A DNA stretch of 64,000 nt from Blastococcus haudaquaticus. GTDB taxonomy: Bacteria; Actinomycetota; Actinomycetes; Mycobacteriales; Geodermatophilaceae. The notes under the pieces are model-generated. The model saw only the letters and a program-made list of their open reading frames with translations, was not told where the DNA came from and did no database searches. Positions 29,112 through 37,298 of this stretch are shown one piece after another. Position 1 is the stretch's first letter. Each line of letters starts with the position of its first letter. Made by a program: the position numbers and the translations under genes. The stretch spans positions 248,001 through 312,000 of the forward strand of contig NZ_OCNK01000005.1 of assembly GCF_900230285.1 (NCBI RefSeq). The letters are read 5' to 3'.

Positions 29112-29657
29112 CTAGGTGGCCCAGGCGGGACGCCCGACGTCCAGCTGCCAGACCAGCACGGCCGCCGGGCCCGCCACGTCGCGACCGGCCTGCTGCTCGA
29201 CGAGGACGCCGTCCACCCCGCGCACCAGCAGCAGCCCCGGCGGGACGGTCACCGAGGCGCCGGGGCCGGGGCGGGCCACCCACAGCCGGGCGTCCGGCCG
29301 GCCCAGGTCGACCCAGCCGGACGCCGCGCAGTGCACCTCGTGCGACGGCCCGGCCCCCGGCGCCGCACTGCGCAGGTAGCACTGCAGCACCCGCGCGCCG
29401 TCGGGCCCGGCCACCTCGTCGTGCTCGAGCCCGGCCCCCGCCCGCAGCACGGCGACGTCGCCCGCGCGGACGTCCGCGCCGTCAGCCCACCGGTGCCGGA
29501 CCGACCCGGCCAGCACGACCGCCACGACGTCGACGGCGCGGTGCTCGTGCCGGCCGTAGCCGGTGTGCGGGTCGAGGCGGTCGTCGGCCACGCGCAGCAG
29601 CGGCCCCAGCGACCCGTCGTCGGGCGCGAGGACGATGCGCTGGTCGGGACCGCTCAC
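29112..29657 (-). CDS. Pirin-like cupin protein
   Basis: A 181-residue two-cupin protein of the pirin type. The N-terminal cupin contains DPHTGYGRHEHRAVD near 31-45, matching the metal-binding HPH/H pattern of pirin in a relaxed form, then VLAGSVRHRW. Glutamates and histidines (GLEHDEV) complete the likely metal site. Bacterial pirins include quercetin dioxygenases and regulators, so the role is open. The GTG start at 29657 overlaps the stop of the PAP2 gene as GTGA. Confidence 0.75.
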   Translation of the reverse strand: MSGPDQRIVLAPDDGSLGPLLRVADDRLDPHTGYGRHEHRAVDVVAVVLAGSVRHRWADGADVRAGDVAVLRAGAGLEHDEVAGPDGARVLQCYLRSAAPGAGPSHEVHCAASGWVDLGRPDARLWVARPGPGASVTVPPGLLLVRGVDGVLVEQQAGRDVAGPAAVLVWQLDVGRPAWAT

Positions 29658-30349
29658 CGCAGGGCCGCCCGTCCACCGGGCAGGGCACCGAACAGCAGCG
29701 CCGTCCCCAGCGTCCAGGCAAGGCCGAACGACCAGCCCCCCACGACGTCGGACAGGTAGTGCACGCCGAGCCACATGCGGGTCAGACCCACGAGCACCAC
29801 CAGGGCGACGCCGGCCACGACGGACCAGCGCCTGGTCCGGGCGCTGACCACCGGCCAGAGCAGGACCAGGGCGACGGTGACCAGGGTGGCGATGCCCGAG
29901 GAGTGCCCGCTCGGGAAGCTCAGCGACTCGTACCGGGCACCACCGTCCTCGAACGGGGGCCGGATGCGCCCGAAGTACTGCTTCAGCAGCGAGGTGAGCG
30001 GGGCGACCAGGACCACCGCGGTGACCAGCCAGCCAGCCGTCCACCAGGAGCGGCGCCGGACCAGCCAGACCAGGACGGGGAGGAAGACGACGAACCGCAC
30101 CCACGACACCCCGGGGGCGGTCAGCACCTCGAGCAGACCGTGCAGTGCCGGTGCCCGGCCGTCGCCCACGTACAGCGCCTCGCTGACCGTCGCGTCCAGC
30201 CGCAGCTGGGGTCCGAAGGCACTCCGGACCCCCGCTCCGAGCAGTACGAGCACGAGCAGGCACAGCGCGGTGACACAGACGGTGACGGGTACCGGCGCCG
30301 TGGCACGCGTCCGGGTGACGGCCGCGGTGCCGACCGGGGGAAGCTCCAC
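29654..30349 (-). CDS. PAP2 superfamily membrane phosphatase
   Basis: A 231-residue integral membrane phosphatase with about five to six helices. The three PAP2 motifs are intact: KQYFGRIRP near 124, PSGHSSG near 146 and TRMWLGVHYLSDV near 192. Such enzymes dephosphorylate undecaprenyl pyrophosphate or phosphatidic acid at the membrane surface. It starts at GTG 30349, divergent from fasR. It is translationally coupled to the pirin-like gene downstream. Confidence 0.92.
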   Translation of the reverse strand: MELPPVGTAAVTRTRATAPVPVTVCVTALCLLVLVLLGAGVRSAFGPQLRLDATVSEALYVGDGRAPALHGLLEVLTAPGVSWVRFVVFLPVLVWLVRRRSWWTAGWLVTAVVLVAPLTSLLKQYFGRIRPPFEDGGARYESLSFPSGHSSGIATLVTVALVLLWPVVSARTRRWSVVAGVALVVLVGLTRMWLGVHYLSDVVGGWSFGLAWTLGTALLFGALPGGRAALR

Positions 30350-30393
30350 CGCCCCACTCTCCCTGACGGTGCTCCCCGTGACACGCTGGCCGC

Positions 30394-31575
30394 GTGAGGA
30401 GCCGGGTGAGCAACCGCCCGCCGTCCGAGGCCACGATCCGGCGGCTGGAGCGTTCCTCCGGCGCGCTCGCCACCCGCGCCGTCGCCCGGATGGACGACCA
30501 GCTCCCCTGGTTCCGGGCCATGCCGGCCGACCGCCGGTCCTGGGTGACCCTGGTGGCCCAGGCGGGCATCGCCTCGCTGGTGGAGTGGTGCCGCAACCCC
30601 GGGAAGCCTCCGCGGCTCACCGGGGACGTCTTCGGCGCCGCCCCGCGCGAGCTGGTCCGCGTCGTCGCCCTGAAGCAGACCGTGGACCTCATCCAGGTGA
30701 CCGTGGACGTGCTGGAGGACCACGTCGCCTCCGTCGCCGAGCCGGGCGACGAGGACGCCTTGCACCTGGCCGTCCTCCAGTTCAGCCGCGAGGTGGCCTT
30801 CGCGACGGCGCACGTCTACGCCAGCTTCGCCGAGAACCGCGGCGCCTGGGACGCCCGACTGGAGGCGCTGGTCGTCGACGCCCTCGTGCGCGGCGAGCGC
30901 TCCGAGGAGCTGTCCGGACGGGCCGCCGCGCTGGGCTGGGCCACGAGCACGCCGGTGCTCGTCCTCGTCGGGGCCACCCCGGATGCCGACGACGACCCGC
31001 ACGCCGCCGTCCGCCGGGCCGCGCGGTCGCTGGGCAGCGAGGTCCTGGTCGGCGTGCACGCCGAGCAGCTGGTCGTCGTGCTCGGCCGCGCCGAGGAACT
31101 GGAGGAGGTGGCCGACCGGGTCAGCGAGGAGTTCGGCGAGGGCCCGGTCGTGACGGGCCCCGTCGTCGACGGACTCGGCCGGGCCGGCGAGTCCGCGGCC
31201 GCGGCGCTCGCCGGGCTGCGGGCGGCGCGCGCCTGGCCAGATGCCCCCCGCCCGGTGTCCGCCGACGCGCTGCTGGCCGAACGCGCGCTGGACGGCGACC
31301 CGCTCGCCCGGGCCGCGCTGTACGAACGCGTCGCCGCGCCCCTGCAGGCGGCGGGCCGCGAGGTGCTCGAGACGGTTCGGGCGGTGCTCACCAGCGGCGG
31401 GAACCTGGAGGCCAGCGCCCGGGCGATCTTCGTGCACCCGAACACCGTCCGGTACCGGATCAAGCGGGCGGCCGAGCTGACCGGCGTCTCCGTGACCGAC
31501 CCCCGGGGCAGCTGGACCCTGCAGGTCGCCCTGGCCCTCGCCGAGCTGGACCACGACCGCTCGCTCTGGCACTGA
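30394..31575 (+). CDS. fasR: PucR-type regulator of fatty acid synthesis (FasR-like)
   Basis: A 393-residue regulator with a GGDEF-like central domain and a C-terminal PucR helix-turn-helix (SARAIFVHPNTVRYRIKRAAEL near 350-371). Its position immediately upstream of fabD-fabH-acpP-fabF matches Streptomyces FasR (SCO2386), which activates that operon. The sequence shows the HTH directly; the role is inferred from synteny and family. The GTG start at 30394 is divergent from the PAP2 gene by 44 bases. The region after its stop holds a degenerate copy of the stop-proximal repeat. Confidence 0.88.
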   Translation: MRSRVSNRPPSEATIRRLERSSGALATRAVARMDDQLPWFRAMPADRRSWVTLVAQAGIASLVEWCRNPGKPPRLTGDVFGAAPRELVRVVALKQTVDLIQVTVDVLEDHVASVAEPGDEDALHLAVLQFSREVAFATAHVYASFAENRGAWDARLEALVVDALVRGERSEELSGRAAALGWATSTPVLVLVGATPDADDDPHAAVRRAARSLGSEVLVGVHAEQLVVVLGRAEELEEVADRVSEEFGEGPVVTGPVVDGLGRAGESAAAALAGLRAARAWPDAPRPVSADALLAERALDGDPLARAALYERVAAPLQAAGREVLETVRAVLTSGGNLEASARAIFVHPNTVRYRIKRAAELTGVSVTDPRGSWTLQVALALAELDHDRSLWH

Positions 31576-31635
31576 GAACGGCCCTCCTGCCCCCCCGTCA
31601 CCCGCGGGCTCGCATCGGGACCCGGTGGGTGGGCC
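31576..31635 (+). repeat. Stop-proximal hairpin repeat, degenerate copy E
   Basis: This element starts directly after the fasR stop in its direction. It keeps the order seen in the other copies: a GAAcGgCC opening, a C-run, a CGCGGGCTCGC centre and a closing GGGCC. The outer stem is weak. It is included as a probable decayed member of the family. Confidence 0.4.
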
Positions 31636-31712
31636 GACGAGGTCGGTGAGGTGTTTCCCACCAGTCGGAGCGGTGAACGGGCCGTTACGGGGCGCGGGAG
31701 TTGGAGGGTTCC

Positions 31713-31739
31713 CACAAAGATCAGCGGTGTCCTTTCGTG
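31713..31739. promoter_or_regulatory. Candidate operator upstream of fabD
   Basis: CACAAAG (31713-31719) and CTTTCGTG (31732-31739) form an inverted repeat 46 bases before the fabD start, in AT-richer sequence than its surroundings. It is a plausible binding site for the FasR-like regulator encoded just upstream. I am not certain that it matches the published FasR box. Confidence 0.4.
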
Positions 31740-31784
31740 CCGCACACCGCCCCGCGGCCGCAAGATCACTGGCACGGTGAGGGA

Positions 31785-32999
31785 GTGCTGGCCGTCCTCG
31801 CCCCCGGACAGGGTGCGCAGAAACCCGGAATGCTCACCGACTGGCTCGACCTCCCCGGCGCCGAGGCGTTCTTCCGCTGGGCCGGCGCCATCGCCGACGC
31901 GGACCTGCTGACCCTCGGCACCACCGGCGACGCCGAGGCCATCAAGGACACCGCGGTCACCCAGCCGCTCGTGGTCGCCATGAGCCTCTTCGTCGCCCGG
32001 GAGCTCGGCGGGCTGCCCGGCCCGGTGTCGCACACCCCGCACGCCGGGCGCGACGTCGTCATCACCGGGCACAGCGTCGGCGAGCTGACGGCCGCGGCCC
32101 TGGCCGGGGTCCTCTCCATCGAGGCGGCGATCGCGCTGACCGCCGTCCGCGGCCGGGCGATGGCCGCCGCGTGCGCGCGGACGCCCACCGGGATGTCCGC
32201 CGTCCTGGGTGGCGACCCCGACGAGGTCCTCGCCGCGATCGCGCAGCACGGGCTCACCCCGGCCAACATGAACGGGGCGGGGCAGATCGTGGCCGCCGGC
32301 TCGCTCGACGGGCTGGCGGCGCTGAAGGCCGATCCGCCCGCCAAGGCGCGGATCATGCCGCTGTCGGTCGCCGGCGCCTTCCACACCGAGTACATGGCCC
32401 CGGCCCGCGCCGAGCTCGAGGGTCTCGTCGACGGGCTCCGCCCCGCCGAGCCCAGCCGCCTGCTGCTGTCCAACGCCGACGGCCACGCCGTGAGCACCGG
32501 CGCCGAGGTGCTGTCCCGGCTGGTCACCCAGGTGACGAGCCCCGTGCGTTTCGACGCGTGCCTGGCCACCATGCGCGAGCTGGGCGTCACCGCGGTCATC
32601 GAGCTCCCGCCCGCGGGCGCCCTCGCCGGCCTGGCCAAGCGCGAGTGGAAGGGCTCCACCGAGAAGCATGGCATCGAGATCGTGGCGCTCTCCGGGCCCG
32701 ACGACCTCGACCGCGCCCGCGAGCTCATCGGTGCCGAGCGCGGCCGCCCCGAGGCCGAGCACCTGCCCGACTGGCGGGTCGTCGTCTCCCCCGTGCGCGG
32801 AACCGTCTCCCCGGCCGAGGTCGCCGAGGGCAGCCGGCTGCCGGCCGGGACCCCGCTGGGGCTCGTCCGCAGTCGCCGCGAGGAGGTCCATGTCTCCGCC
32901 GGCTACGACGGGGTACTGGCGGAGTGGCTCGTGCACGAGGGAGACCTCGTGGACGCCGGTGACCCGATCGCCCGTCTCTACCCGGAGGTCGACGCATGA
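31785..32999 (+). CDS. fabD: Malonyl-CoA:ACP transacylase with C-terminal biotinyl-like domain
   Basis: A 404-residue enzyme that loads malonyl onto ACP for fatty acid synthesis. The nucleophile Ser is in TGHSVGE near 96, the opening APGQGAQ is typical, and AGAFHTEYM near 200 holds the catalytic histidine. Ordinary FabD proteins are about 300-320 residues. Here residues about 322-404 add a domain whose pattern (VVSPVRGTV, then VSAGYDGVLAEWLVHEGDLVDAGDPIARL, quoted in two parts) matches a biotinyl/lipoyl fold. The position of the modified lysine is Arg (SRREE). The start is GTG 31785. The stop overlaps fabH as ATGA. Confidence 0.92.
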   Translation: MLAVLAPGQGAQKPGMLTDWLDLPGAEAFFRWAGAIADADLLTLGTTGDAEAIKDTAVTQPLVVAMSLFVARELGGLPGPVSHTPHAGRDVVITGHSVGELTAAALAGVLSIEAAIALTAVRGRAMAAACARTPTGMSAVLGGDPDEVLAAIAQHGLTPANMNGAGQIVAAGSLDGLAALKADPPAKARIMPLSVAGAFHTEYMAPARAELEGLVDGLRPAEPSRLLLSNADGHAVSTGAEVLSRLVTQVTSPVRFDACLATMRELGVTAVIELPPAGALAGLAKREWKGSTEKHGIEIVALSGPDDLDRARELIGAERGRPEAEHLPDWRVVVSPVRGTVSPAEVAEGSRLPAGTPLGLVRSRREEVHVSAGYDGVLAEWLVHEGDLVDAGDPIARLYPEVDA

Positions 33000-33961
33000 C
33001 CATCCAGCTGACCACCGGCGCCCCGGGCGCCCGCATCCTCGGCTTCGGGAGCTACCGCCCGCGGCGGCGGGTGACCAACGACGAGTTGGCCCAGCGGATG
33101 GACACCAACGACGAGTGGGTCCAGTCGCGGGTCGGCATCGCCGAGCGCCGGTGGGCCGAGCCCGACGAGACGCTCGTCGAGATGTCGGTGGCGGCGGGCG
33201 GCAAGGCCCTGGCGGCCAGCGGCCTGGACGCCGGCGAGATCGATCTCGTCCTGCTCGCGACCACGAGCCCGCCGAAGGCCATCCCTGGGCTCGCCCCCCG
33301 GATCGCCCACCAGATCGGCGTGCCCCGCCCAGGTGCGTTCGACGTCAATGCCGGGTGCGCCGGGTGGTGCTACGCGCTCAGCGCGGCAGCCGACGCCATC
33401 CGCTCGGGATCAGCACGCAACGTCCTGGTCATCGGCGGCGAGCGGCTCACCGACTACACCAACCTCGACGACCGGGCGACCGCGGTGATCTTCGCCGACG
33501 GCGCCGGGGCTGCCGTCGTGGGACCCGCCGACGAGCCGGCGATCGGACCGGTCGTGTGGGGCAGCGACGGTGACCTCCACGATGCGATCGCCATCCCGGA
33601 GAACGAGACGGGCATGAGCATGGCGGGCCAGGCGGTCTACCGCTGGGCGACGACCAAGCTCACCGAGACCCTCGTCGAGGCCATGCGCCGGGCCGGAGTC
33701 GGTCCTGACGACATCGACGTGTTCGCGCCGCACCAGGCCAACCTCCGCATCATCGAGCTCATGGCCAAGCGGCTGAAGCTGCCCGAGCGGACCGTCATCG
33801 CCCGGGACATCGTGCGCTCGGGCAACACGTCGTCGGCGTCCGTACCGCTGGCGCTGGCGGCGCTGCTCGAGAGCGGCGAGGCGAAGAGCGGTGACGTCGC
33901 CCTCCTGCTCGGCTATGGCGCCGGGCTCACGTTCGCAGGGCAGGTCGTCGTCCTGCCCTGA
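32996..33961 (+). CDS. fabH: Beta-ketoacyl-ACP synthase III
   Basis: A 321-residue condensing enzyme that starts fatty acid chains by joining acyl-CoA with malonyl-ACP. The catalytic Cys is Cys121 in NAGCAGWCYAL, His is in PHQANLR near 247, and Asn is in SGNTSSAS near 277. The ATG at 32996 overlaps the fabD stop, so translation is coupled. In actinobacteria this enzyme often prefers branched primers; the sequence alone does not prove that here. Confidence 0.96.
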   Translation: MTIQLTTGAPGARILGFGSYRPRRRVTNDELAQRMDTNDEWVQSRVGIAERRWAEPDETLVEMSVAAGGKALAASGLDAGEIDLVLLATTSPPKAIPGLAPRIAHQIGVPRPGAFDVNAGCAGWCYALSAAADAIRSGSARNVLVIGGERLTDYTNLDDRATAVIFADGAGAAVVGPADEPAIGPVVWGSDGDLHDAIAIPENETGMSMAGQAVYRWATTKLTETLVEAMRRAGVGPDDIDVFAPHQANLRIIELMAKRLKLPERTVIARDIVRSGNTSSASVPLALAALLESGEAKSGDVALLLGYGAGLTFAGQVVVLP

Positions 33962-33973
33962 CCCCACCGACTG

Positions 33974-34017
33974 CCGGGACATGCGTCCCGGACGACGACG
34001 ACGGGCCGTTCGGCCCG
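33974..34017 (+). promoter_or_regulatory. Tandem hairpins between fabH and acpP
   Basis: Two perfect short hairpins sit in the 85-base gap before acpP. The first has arms CCGGGAC and GTCCCGG (33974-33980, 33985-33991) with a 4-base loop. The second has arms CGGGCC and GGCCCG (34002-34007, 34012-34017) with a GTTC loop. They may mark an RNA processing or stability point, allowing separate control of acpP. The acpP ribosome site GAGAGAGGA follows. Confidence 0.5.
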
Positions 34018-34046
34018 GTGTCACCATCCGAGAGAGAGGACCTCGC

Positions 34047-34292
34047 GTGCCCAGCACCGCAGACATCCAGGCCGGTCTTGCAGAGATCCTGGAGGAGGTC
34101 GCCGGTGTGACCCCCGCCGACGCCACCCCCGAGAAGTCGTTCACCGACGACCTCGACGTCGACTCGCTGTCGATGGTGGAGATCGCCACCGCCGTCGAGG
34201 ACAAGTTCGGCGTGGCCATCCCCGACGACGAGCTCGGCAACATCAAGACCGTCGGCGACGCGATCAGCTACATCGAGAAGAACCAGGGCTGA
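34047..34292 (+). CDS. acpP: Acyl carrier protein
   Basis: An 81-residue acidic carrier protein. Its phosphopantetheine is attached to Ser40 in the motif DVDSLSMVE, and it carries growing fatty acyl chains between enzymes. The four-helix pattern and acidic composition are standard. The GTG at 34047 has a strong GAGAGAGGA ribosome site. Hairpins flank the gene on both sides, which may give it a different mRNA level from fabH and fabF. Confidence 0.97.
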   Translation: MPSTADIQAGLAEILEEVAGVTPADATPEKSFTDDLDVDSLSMVEIATAVEDKFGVAIPDDELGNIKTVGDAISYIEKNQG

Positions 34293-34298
34293 CGCCCC

Positions 34299-34329
34299 GG
34301 GCCCTGCCGCCTCCCCGGCGGCGGGGCCC
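34299..34329 (+). terminator. Strong hairpin directly after acpP
   Basis: Arms at 34299-34311 and 34317-34329 pair along 13 bases with a single T-G wobble around a 5-base C-rich loop. It starts seven bases after the acpP stop. There is no T-run, so it could be a partial terminator or a 3' stabiliser of the acpP message. Confidence 0.65.
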
Positions 34330-34381
34330 GCCCCGCTGCCAACCCCGGCCGCCACGGCCGAACTCCTGAGGAGAAACCGCC

Positions 34382-35623
34382 ATGAGCACGCCCGTCGCCG
34401 ACGTCGTCGTCACCGGACTGGGTGCCACCACGCCGTTGGGGGGCGACGTCGCCAGCACCTGGGACGCGCTGCTCGCCGGCCGGTCGGGGGTCAGCCGGAT
34501 CACCGACGACTGGATCAAGGAGTACCCCGCCCAGCTGGTGGCCCGGCTGGCGACCGACCCCGCGGAGCAGATCGACCGGGTGCGGGCGCGGCGACTGGAC
34601 CGCAGCCAGCAGGTGGCCGTGATCGCCGCCGAGGAGGCCTGGCGCGACTCCGGGGCCGCCGACGCCGGCGTTCCCGCCGAGCGGGTCGCCGTCGTCATCG
34701 GCACGGGCATCGGTGGCGCGCTCACCCTGCTGGGCCAGGACGACGTCCTGGAGGAGAAGGGCCCCAAGCGGGTCTCCCCCTTCACCATCCCCATGCTCAT
34801 GCCCAACGGGCCGGCGGCAGCAGTCGGCCTGGCCATCGGCGCCAAGGGCGGCGTGCACGCCCCGGTCAGCGCCTGCGCCTCGGGCGCCGAGGCGATCCGG
34901 TGGGGCCTGGACCTGCTGCGCTTCGACCGCGCGGACGTCGTCCTCGTCGGAGGCACCGAGGCCTGCGTGCACCCGCTGCCCATGGCCGGCTTCGCCGCCA
35001 TGCGCGCCATGTCCACCCGCAACGACGAGCCCGAGCGAGCCTCCCGCCCGTTCGACAAGGCCCGCGACGGCTTCGTGCTCGGTGAGGGCGCGGCCTGCAT
35101 CGTGCTCGAGCGCGCCGACGCGGCGAAGGCCCGGGGTGCCCGCATCCACGCGCGGCTCGCCGGTGCAGGGGCGACCGCCGACGGCTACGACCTGGTGGCA
35201 CCGCACCCCGAGGGCGAGGGCGCCGGCCGCGCGATCACGGCGGCCATCCGCGACGCCGGGCTCACCACGGCCGACATCGGGCACGTGAACGCCCACGCCA
35301 CGTCGACGCCGGTCGGCGACACCGCCGAAGCGGCCGCGATCCAGTCGTCGCTCGGCGACCACGTCCTGGTGAGCGCCACCAAGAGCCAGACCGGTCACCT
35401 GCTCGGCGCCGCCGGCGCCCTGGAGTCGATCTTCACCATCCTCGCGCTGCGGGAGCAGATCGTCCCCGCCACCGCCAACCTCGAGAACCCGGACGACGAC
35501 GCGGCCGTCCAGGCACTCGACATCGTGCGCCACGAGCCCCGGCGCACCACCCTCACGGCCGCCGTCAACGACTCGTTCGGCTTCGGCGGCCACAACATCG
35601 CCCTGGTCTTCACCACCGCCTGA
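34382..35623 (+). CDS. fabF: Beta-ketoacyl-ACP synthase II
   Basis: A 413-residue condensing enzyme that elongates acyl-ACP with malonyl-ACP. The nucleophile is Cys165 in SACASGAEA, with histidines in NAHATSTPVGD near 307 and SQTGHLLGAAG near 340. It starts at ATG 34382 after CTGAGGAG. It follows acpP in the conserved actinobacterial order and corresponds to mycobacterial KasA by position. Confidence 0.96.
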   Translation: MSTPVADVVVTGLGATTPLGGDVASTWDALLAGRSGVSRITDDWIKEYPAQLVARLATDPAEQIDRVRARRLDRSQQVAVIAAEEAWRDSGAADAGVPAERVAVVIGTGIGGALTLLGQDDVLEEKGPKRVSPFTIPMLMPNGPAAAVGLAIGAKGGVHAPVSACASGAEAIRWGLDLLRFDRADVVLVGGTEACVHPLPMAGFAAMRAMSTRNDEPERASRPFDKARDGFVLGEGAACIVLERADAAKARGARIHARLAGAGATADGYDLVAPHPEGEGAGRAITAAIRDAGLTTADIGHVNAHATSTPVGDTAEAAAIQSSLGDHVLVSATKSQTGHLLGAAGALESIFTILALREQIVPATANLENPDDDAAVQALDIVRHEPRRTTLTAAVNDSFGFGGHNIALVFTTA

Positions 35624-35624
35624 T

Positions 35625-35683
35625 GAAGGACCACGCTGCCCCCCGCCACTCGCGAGCTCGCGGCGGGCCCCTGCAGCGGGGCC
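35625..35683 (+). repeat. Stop-proximal hairpin repeat, copy B
   Basis: This element begins one base after the fabF stop. Opening GAAGGACCACGCTGC pairs with closing GCAGCGGGGCC. Compared with copy A, GTGC/GCAC is replaced by GCTGC/GCAGC, so the stem is kept by paired changes. A nested CCGCC/GGCGG stem lies inside. Confidence 0.75.
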
Positions 35684-35702
35684 ACGAGACCCGGAGGTAC
35701 CC

Positions 35703-37115
35703 GTGACAACGGTCCAAGCCGCCCCCGTCCTACCGACCCCCGACCCGCGCGATCCCGAGGACCGCCTCCAGCGGTTCTTCGACGCGGGATCCATGCAGCA
35801 GCTCGCCGCGCGGGACGCCTCCGGCGTCCTGGCAGCCCGCGGCACGGTCGACGGCAGCCCGGTGGTGGCCTTCTGCACGGACGCGACCGTGATGGGTGGC
35901 GCCATGGGGGTCGACGGCTGCCGGCACATCGTCGACGCCATCGACACCGCGCTGCGCGAGCGGGTCCCGTCGGTGGGGATCTGGCACTCCGGCGGCGCCC
36001 GGCTGGCCGAGGGCGTCACGGCCCTGCACGCCGTCGGCGAGGTGTTCGCGGCGATGGTCCGGGCGTCGGGCCGGATCCCGCAGATCTCGATCGTCCTGGG
36101 GGCGGCCGCCGGTGGCGCCGCCTACGGCCCGGCGCTGACCGACCTGGTGATCATGGGCCCGGCCGGCCGCGTGTTCGTCACCGGTCCCGACGTCGTCCGC
36201 TCCGTGACCGGCGAGGTCGTCGACCAGGAGCAGCTGGGGGGCCCCGACACCCACGGCCGGCGCAGCGGCGTGGTCCACGTCGTCACCGACTCCGAGCCGG
36301 CGGCCCTGGAGACGGGCCGCATGGCGGTGGACCTGCTCGCCGCGCAGGGGGCGTTCGCCCCCGCGGAGAACGAGGAGGACGTCGACCTCAGCGCACTGCT
36401 GCCCGAGCAGAAGCAGCGCGCCTACGACGTGAAGCCGCTGATCGCGAACCTGCTCGACGGCTCGGGGCTGGAGATGCACCCGCGCTTCGCCCCGAACGTG
36501 GTGACCACCCTCGGACGGCTGGCCGGCCGGACGGTGGGCGTCGTGGCCAACAACCCGATCCGCCTCGGCGGCTGCCTGGACTCCGCCTCGGCGGAGAAGG
36601 CCGCCCGCTTCGTGCGGATGTGCGACGCGTTCGGGGTGCCGCTGGTCGTGCTGGTCGACGTGCCGGGCTACCTGCCCGGAGTGGGCCAGGAGTGGGACGG
36701 CGTCGTGCGGCGCGGGGCCAAGCTGCTGCACGCCTTCGCCGAGGCCGTGGTGCCGCGGGTGACGCTGGTGACCCGGAAGTCCTTCGGCGGCGCGTACATC
36801 GCGATGAACGCCCGGTCGCTGGGAGCCACCGCGGTGTTCGCCTGGCCGGGCGCCGAGGTCGCCGTCATGGGCGCCAAGGCCGCCGTCGGCATCCTGCACC
36901 GCAAGAAGCTGGCCGCCGTCCCGCCCGGCGAGCGGGAGACGCTGCACGCACAGCTGGCCGAGGAGCACGAGCGGATCGCCGGCGGTGTGAACCGGGCGCT
37001 GCAGATCGGCGTCGTCGACGAGGTGGTGGAGCCGAGCCAGACCAAGCGGCGACTCGTCGCCGCGCTGGCGGCGGCGCCCCCCGGGCGAGGGGCGCACGGC
37101 AACATCCCGCTCTGA
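35703..37115 (+). CDS. accD: Acyl-CoA carboxylase beta (carboxyltransferase) subunit
   Basis: A 470-residue carboxyltransferase subunit that moves CO2 from biotin to acetyl-CoA or propionyl-CoA. It has both crotonase-like halves: GGARLAEG and GAAAGGAAYGPAL in the first, VDVPGYLPGVGQE and SFGGAYIAMNARS in the second. The position after fabF resembles mycobacterial accD6, which supplies malonyl-CoA to fatty acid synthases. The biotin-carrying alpha subunit is not in the window. The start is GTG 35703. Confidence 0.94.
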   Translation: MTTVQAAPVLPTPDPRDPEDRLQRFFDAGSMQQLAARDASGVLAARGTVDGSPVVAFCTDATVMGGAMGVDGCRHIVDAIDTALRERVPSVGIWHSGGARLAEGVTALHAVGEVFAAMVRASGRIPQISIVLGAAAGGAAYGPALTDLVIMGPAGRVFVTGPDVVRSVTGEVVDQEQLGGPDTHGRRSGVVHVVTDSEPAALETGRMAVDLLAAQGAFAPAENEEDVDLSALLPEQKQRAYDVKPLIANLLDGSGLEMHPRFAPNVVTTLGRLAGRTVGVVANNPIRLGGCLDSASAEKAARFVRMCDAFGVPLVVLVDVPGYLPGVGQEWDGVVRRGAKLLHAFAEAVVPRVTLVTRKSFGGAYIAMNARSLGATAVFAWPGAEVAVMGAKAAVGILHRKKLAAVPPGERETLHAQLAEEHERIAGGVNRALQIGVVDEVVEPSQTKRRLVAALAAAPPGRGAHGNIPL

Positions 37116-37116
37116 A

Positions 37117-37173
37117 GAAGGACCCCGTGCCCCCCACCGCTCGCACGCTCGCGGCGGGACCCTGCACGGGGCC
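37117..37173 (+). repeat. Stop-proximal hairpin repeat, copy A
   Basis: This is the clearest copy. It begins one base after the accD stop with GAAGGACCCCGTGC, continues through a C-run and CGCTCGCACGCTCGCGGCGGG, and closes with GCACGGGGCC. The outer stem has about ten pairs with one bulged A, and a nested CCGC/GCGG stem is inside. Confidence 0.78.
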
Positions 37174-37203
37174 GCTCCAGTACGTCACGACAGAGAAGGC
37201 CGC

Positions 37204-37232
37204 CCGGACGCCGCTTCCCCGACGGCGTCCGG
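37204..37232. terminator. Hairpin terminator between accD and DUF3145
   Basis: Perfect 10-base arms CCGGACGCCG and CGGCGTCCGG enclose a 9-base loop. It stands between two convergent genes and can serve both strands. Confidence 0.75.
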
Positions 37233-37298
37233 ACGACCTGGCGTCCAGGCTACGACGACTTCCCGGCTTCGACCGAGGTGTCGTAGCGGACTCGTTAC

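Noticed and set aside
34268-36019. A long minus-strand frame under fabF
   Set aside because: fabF and accD on the plus strand are certain; the minus reading has only repetitive Gly/Asp/Val sequence.
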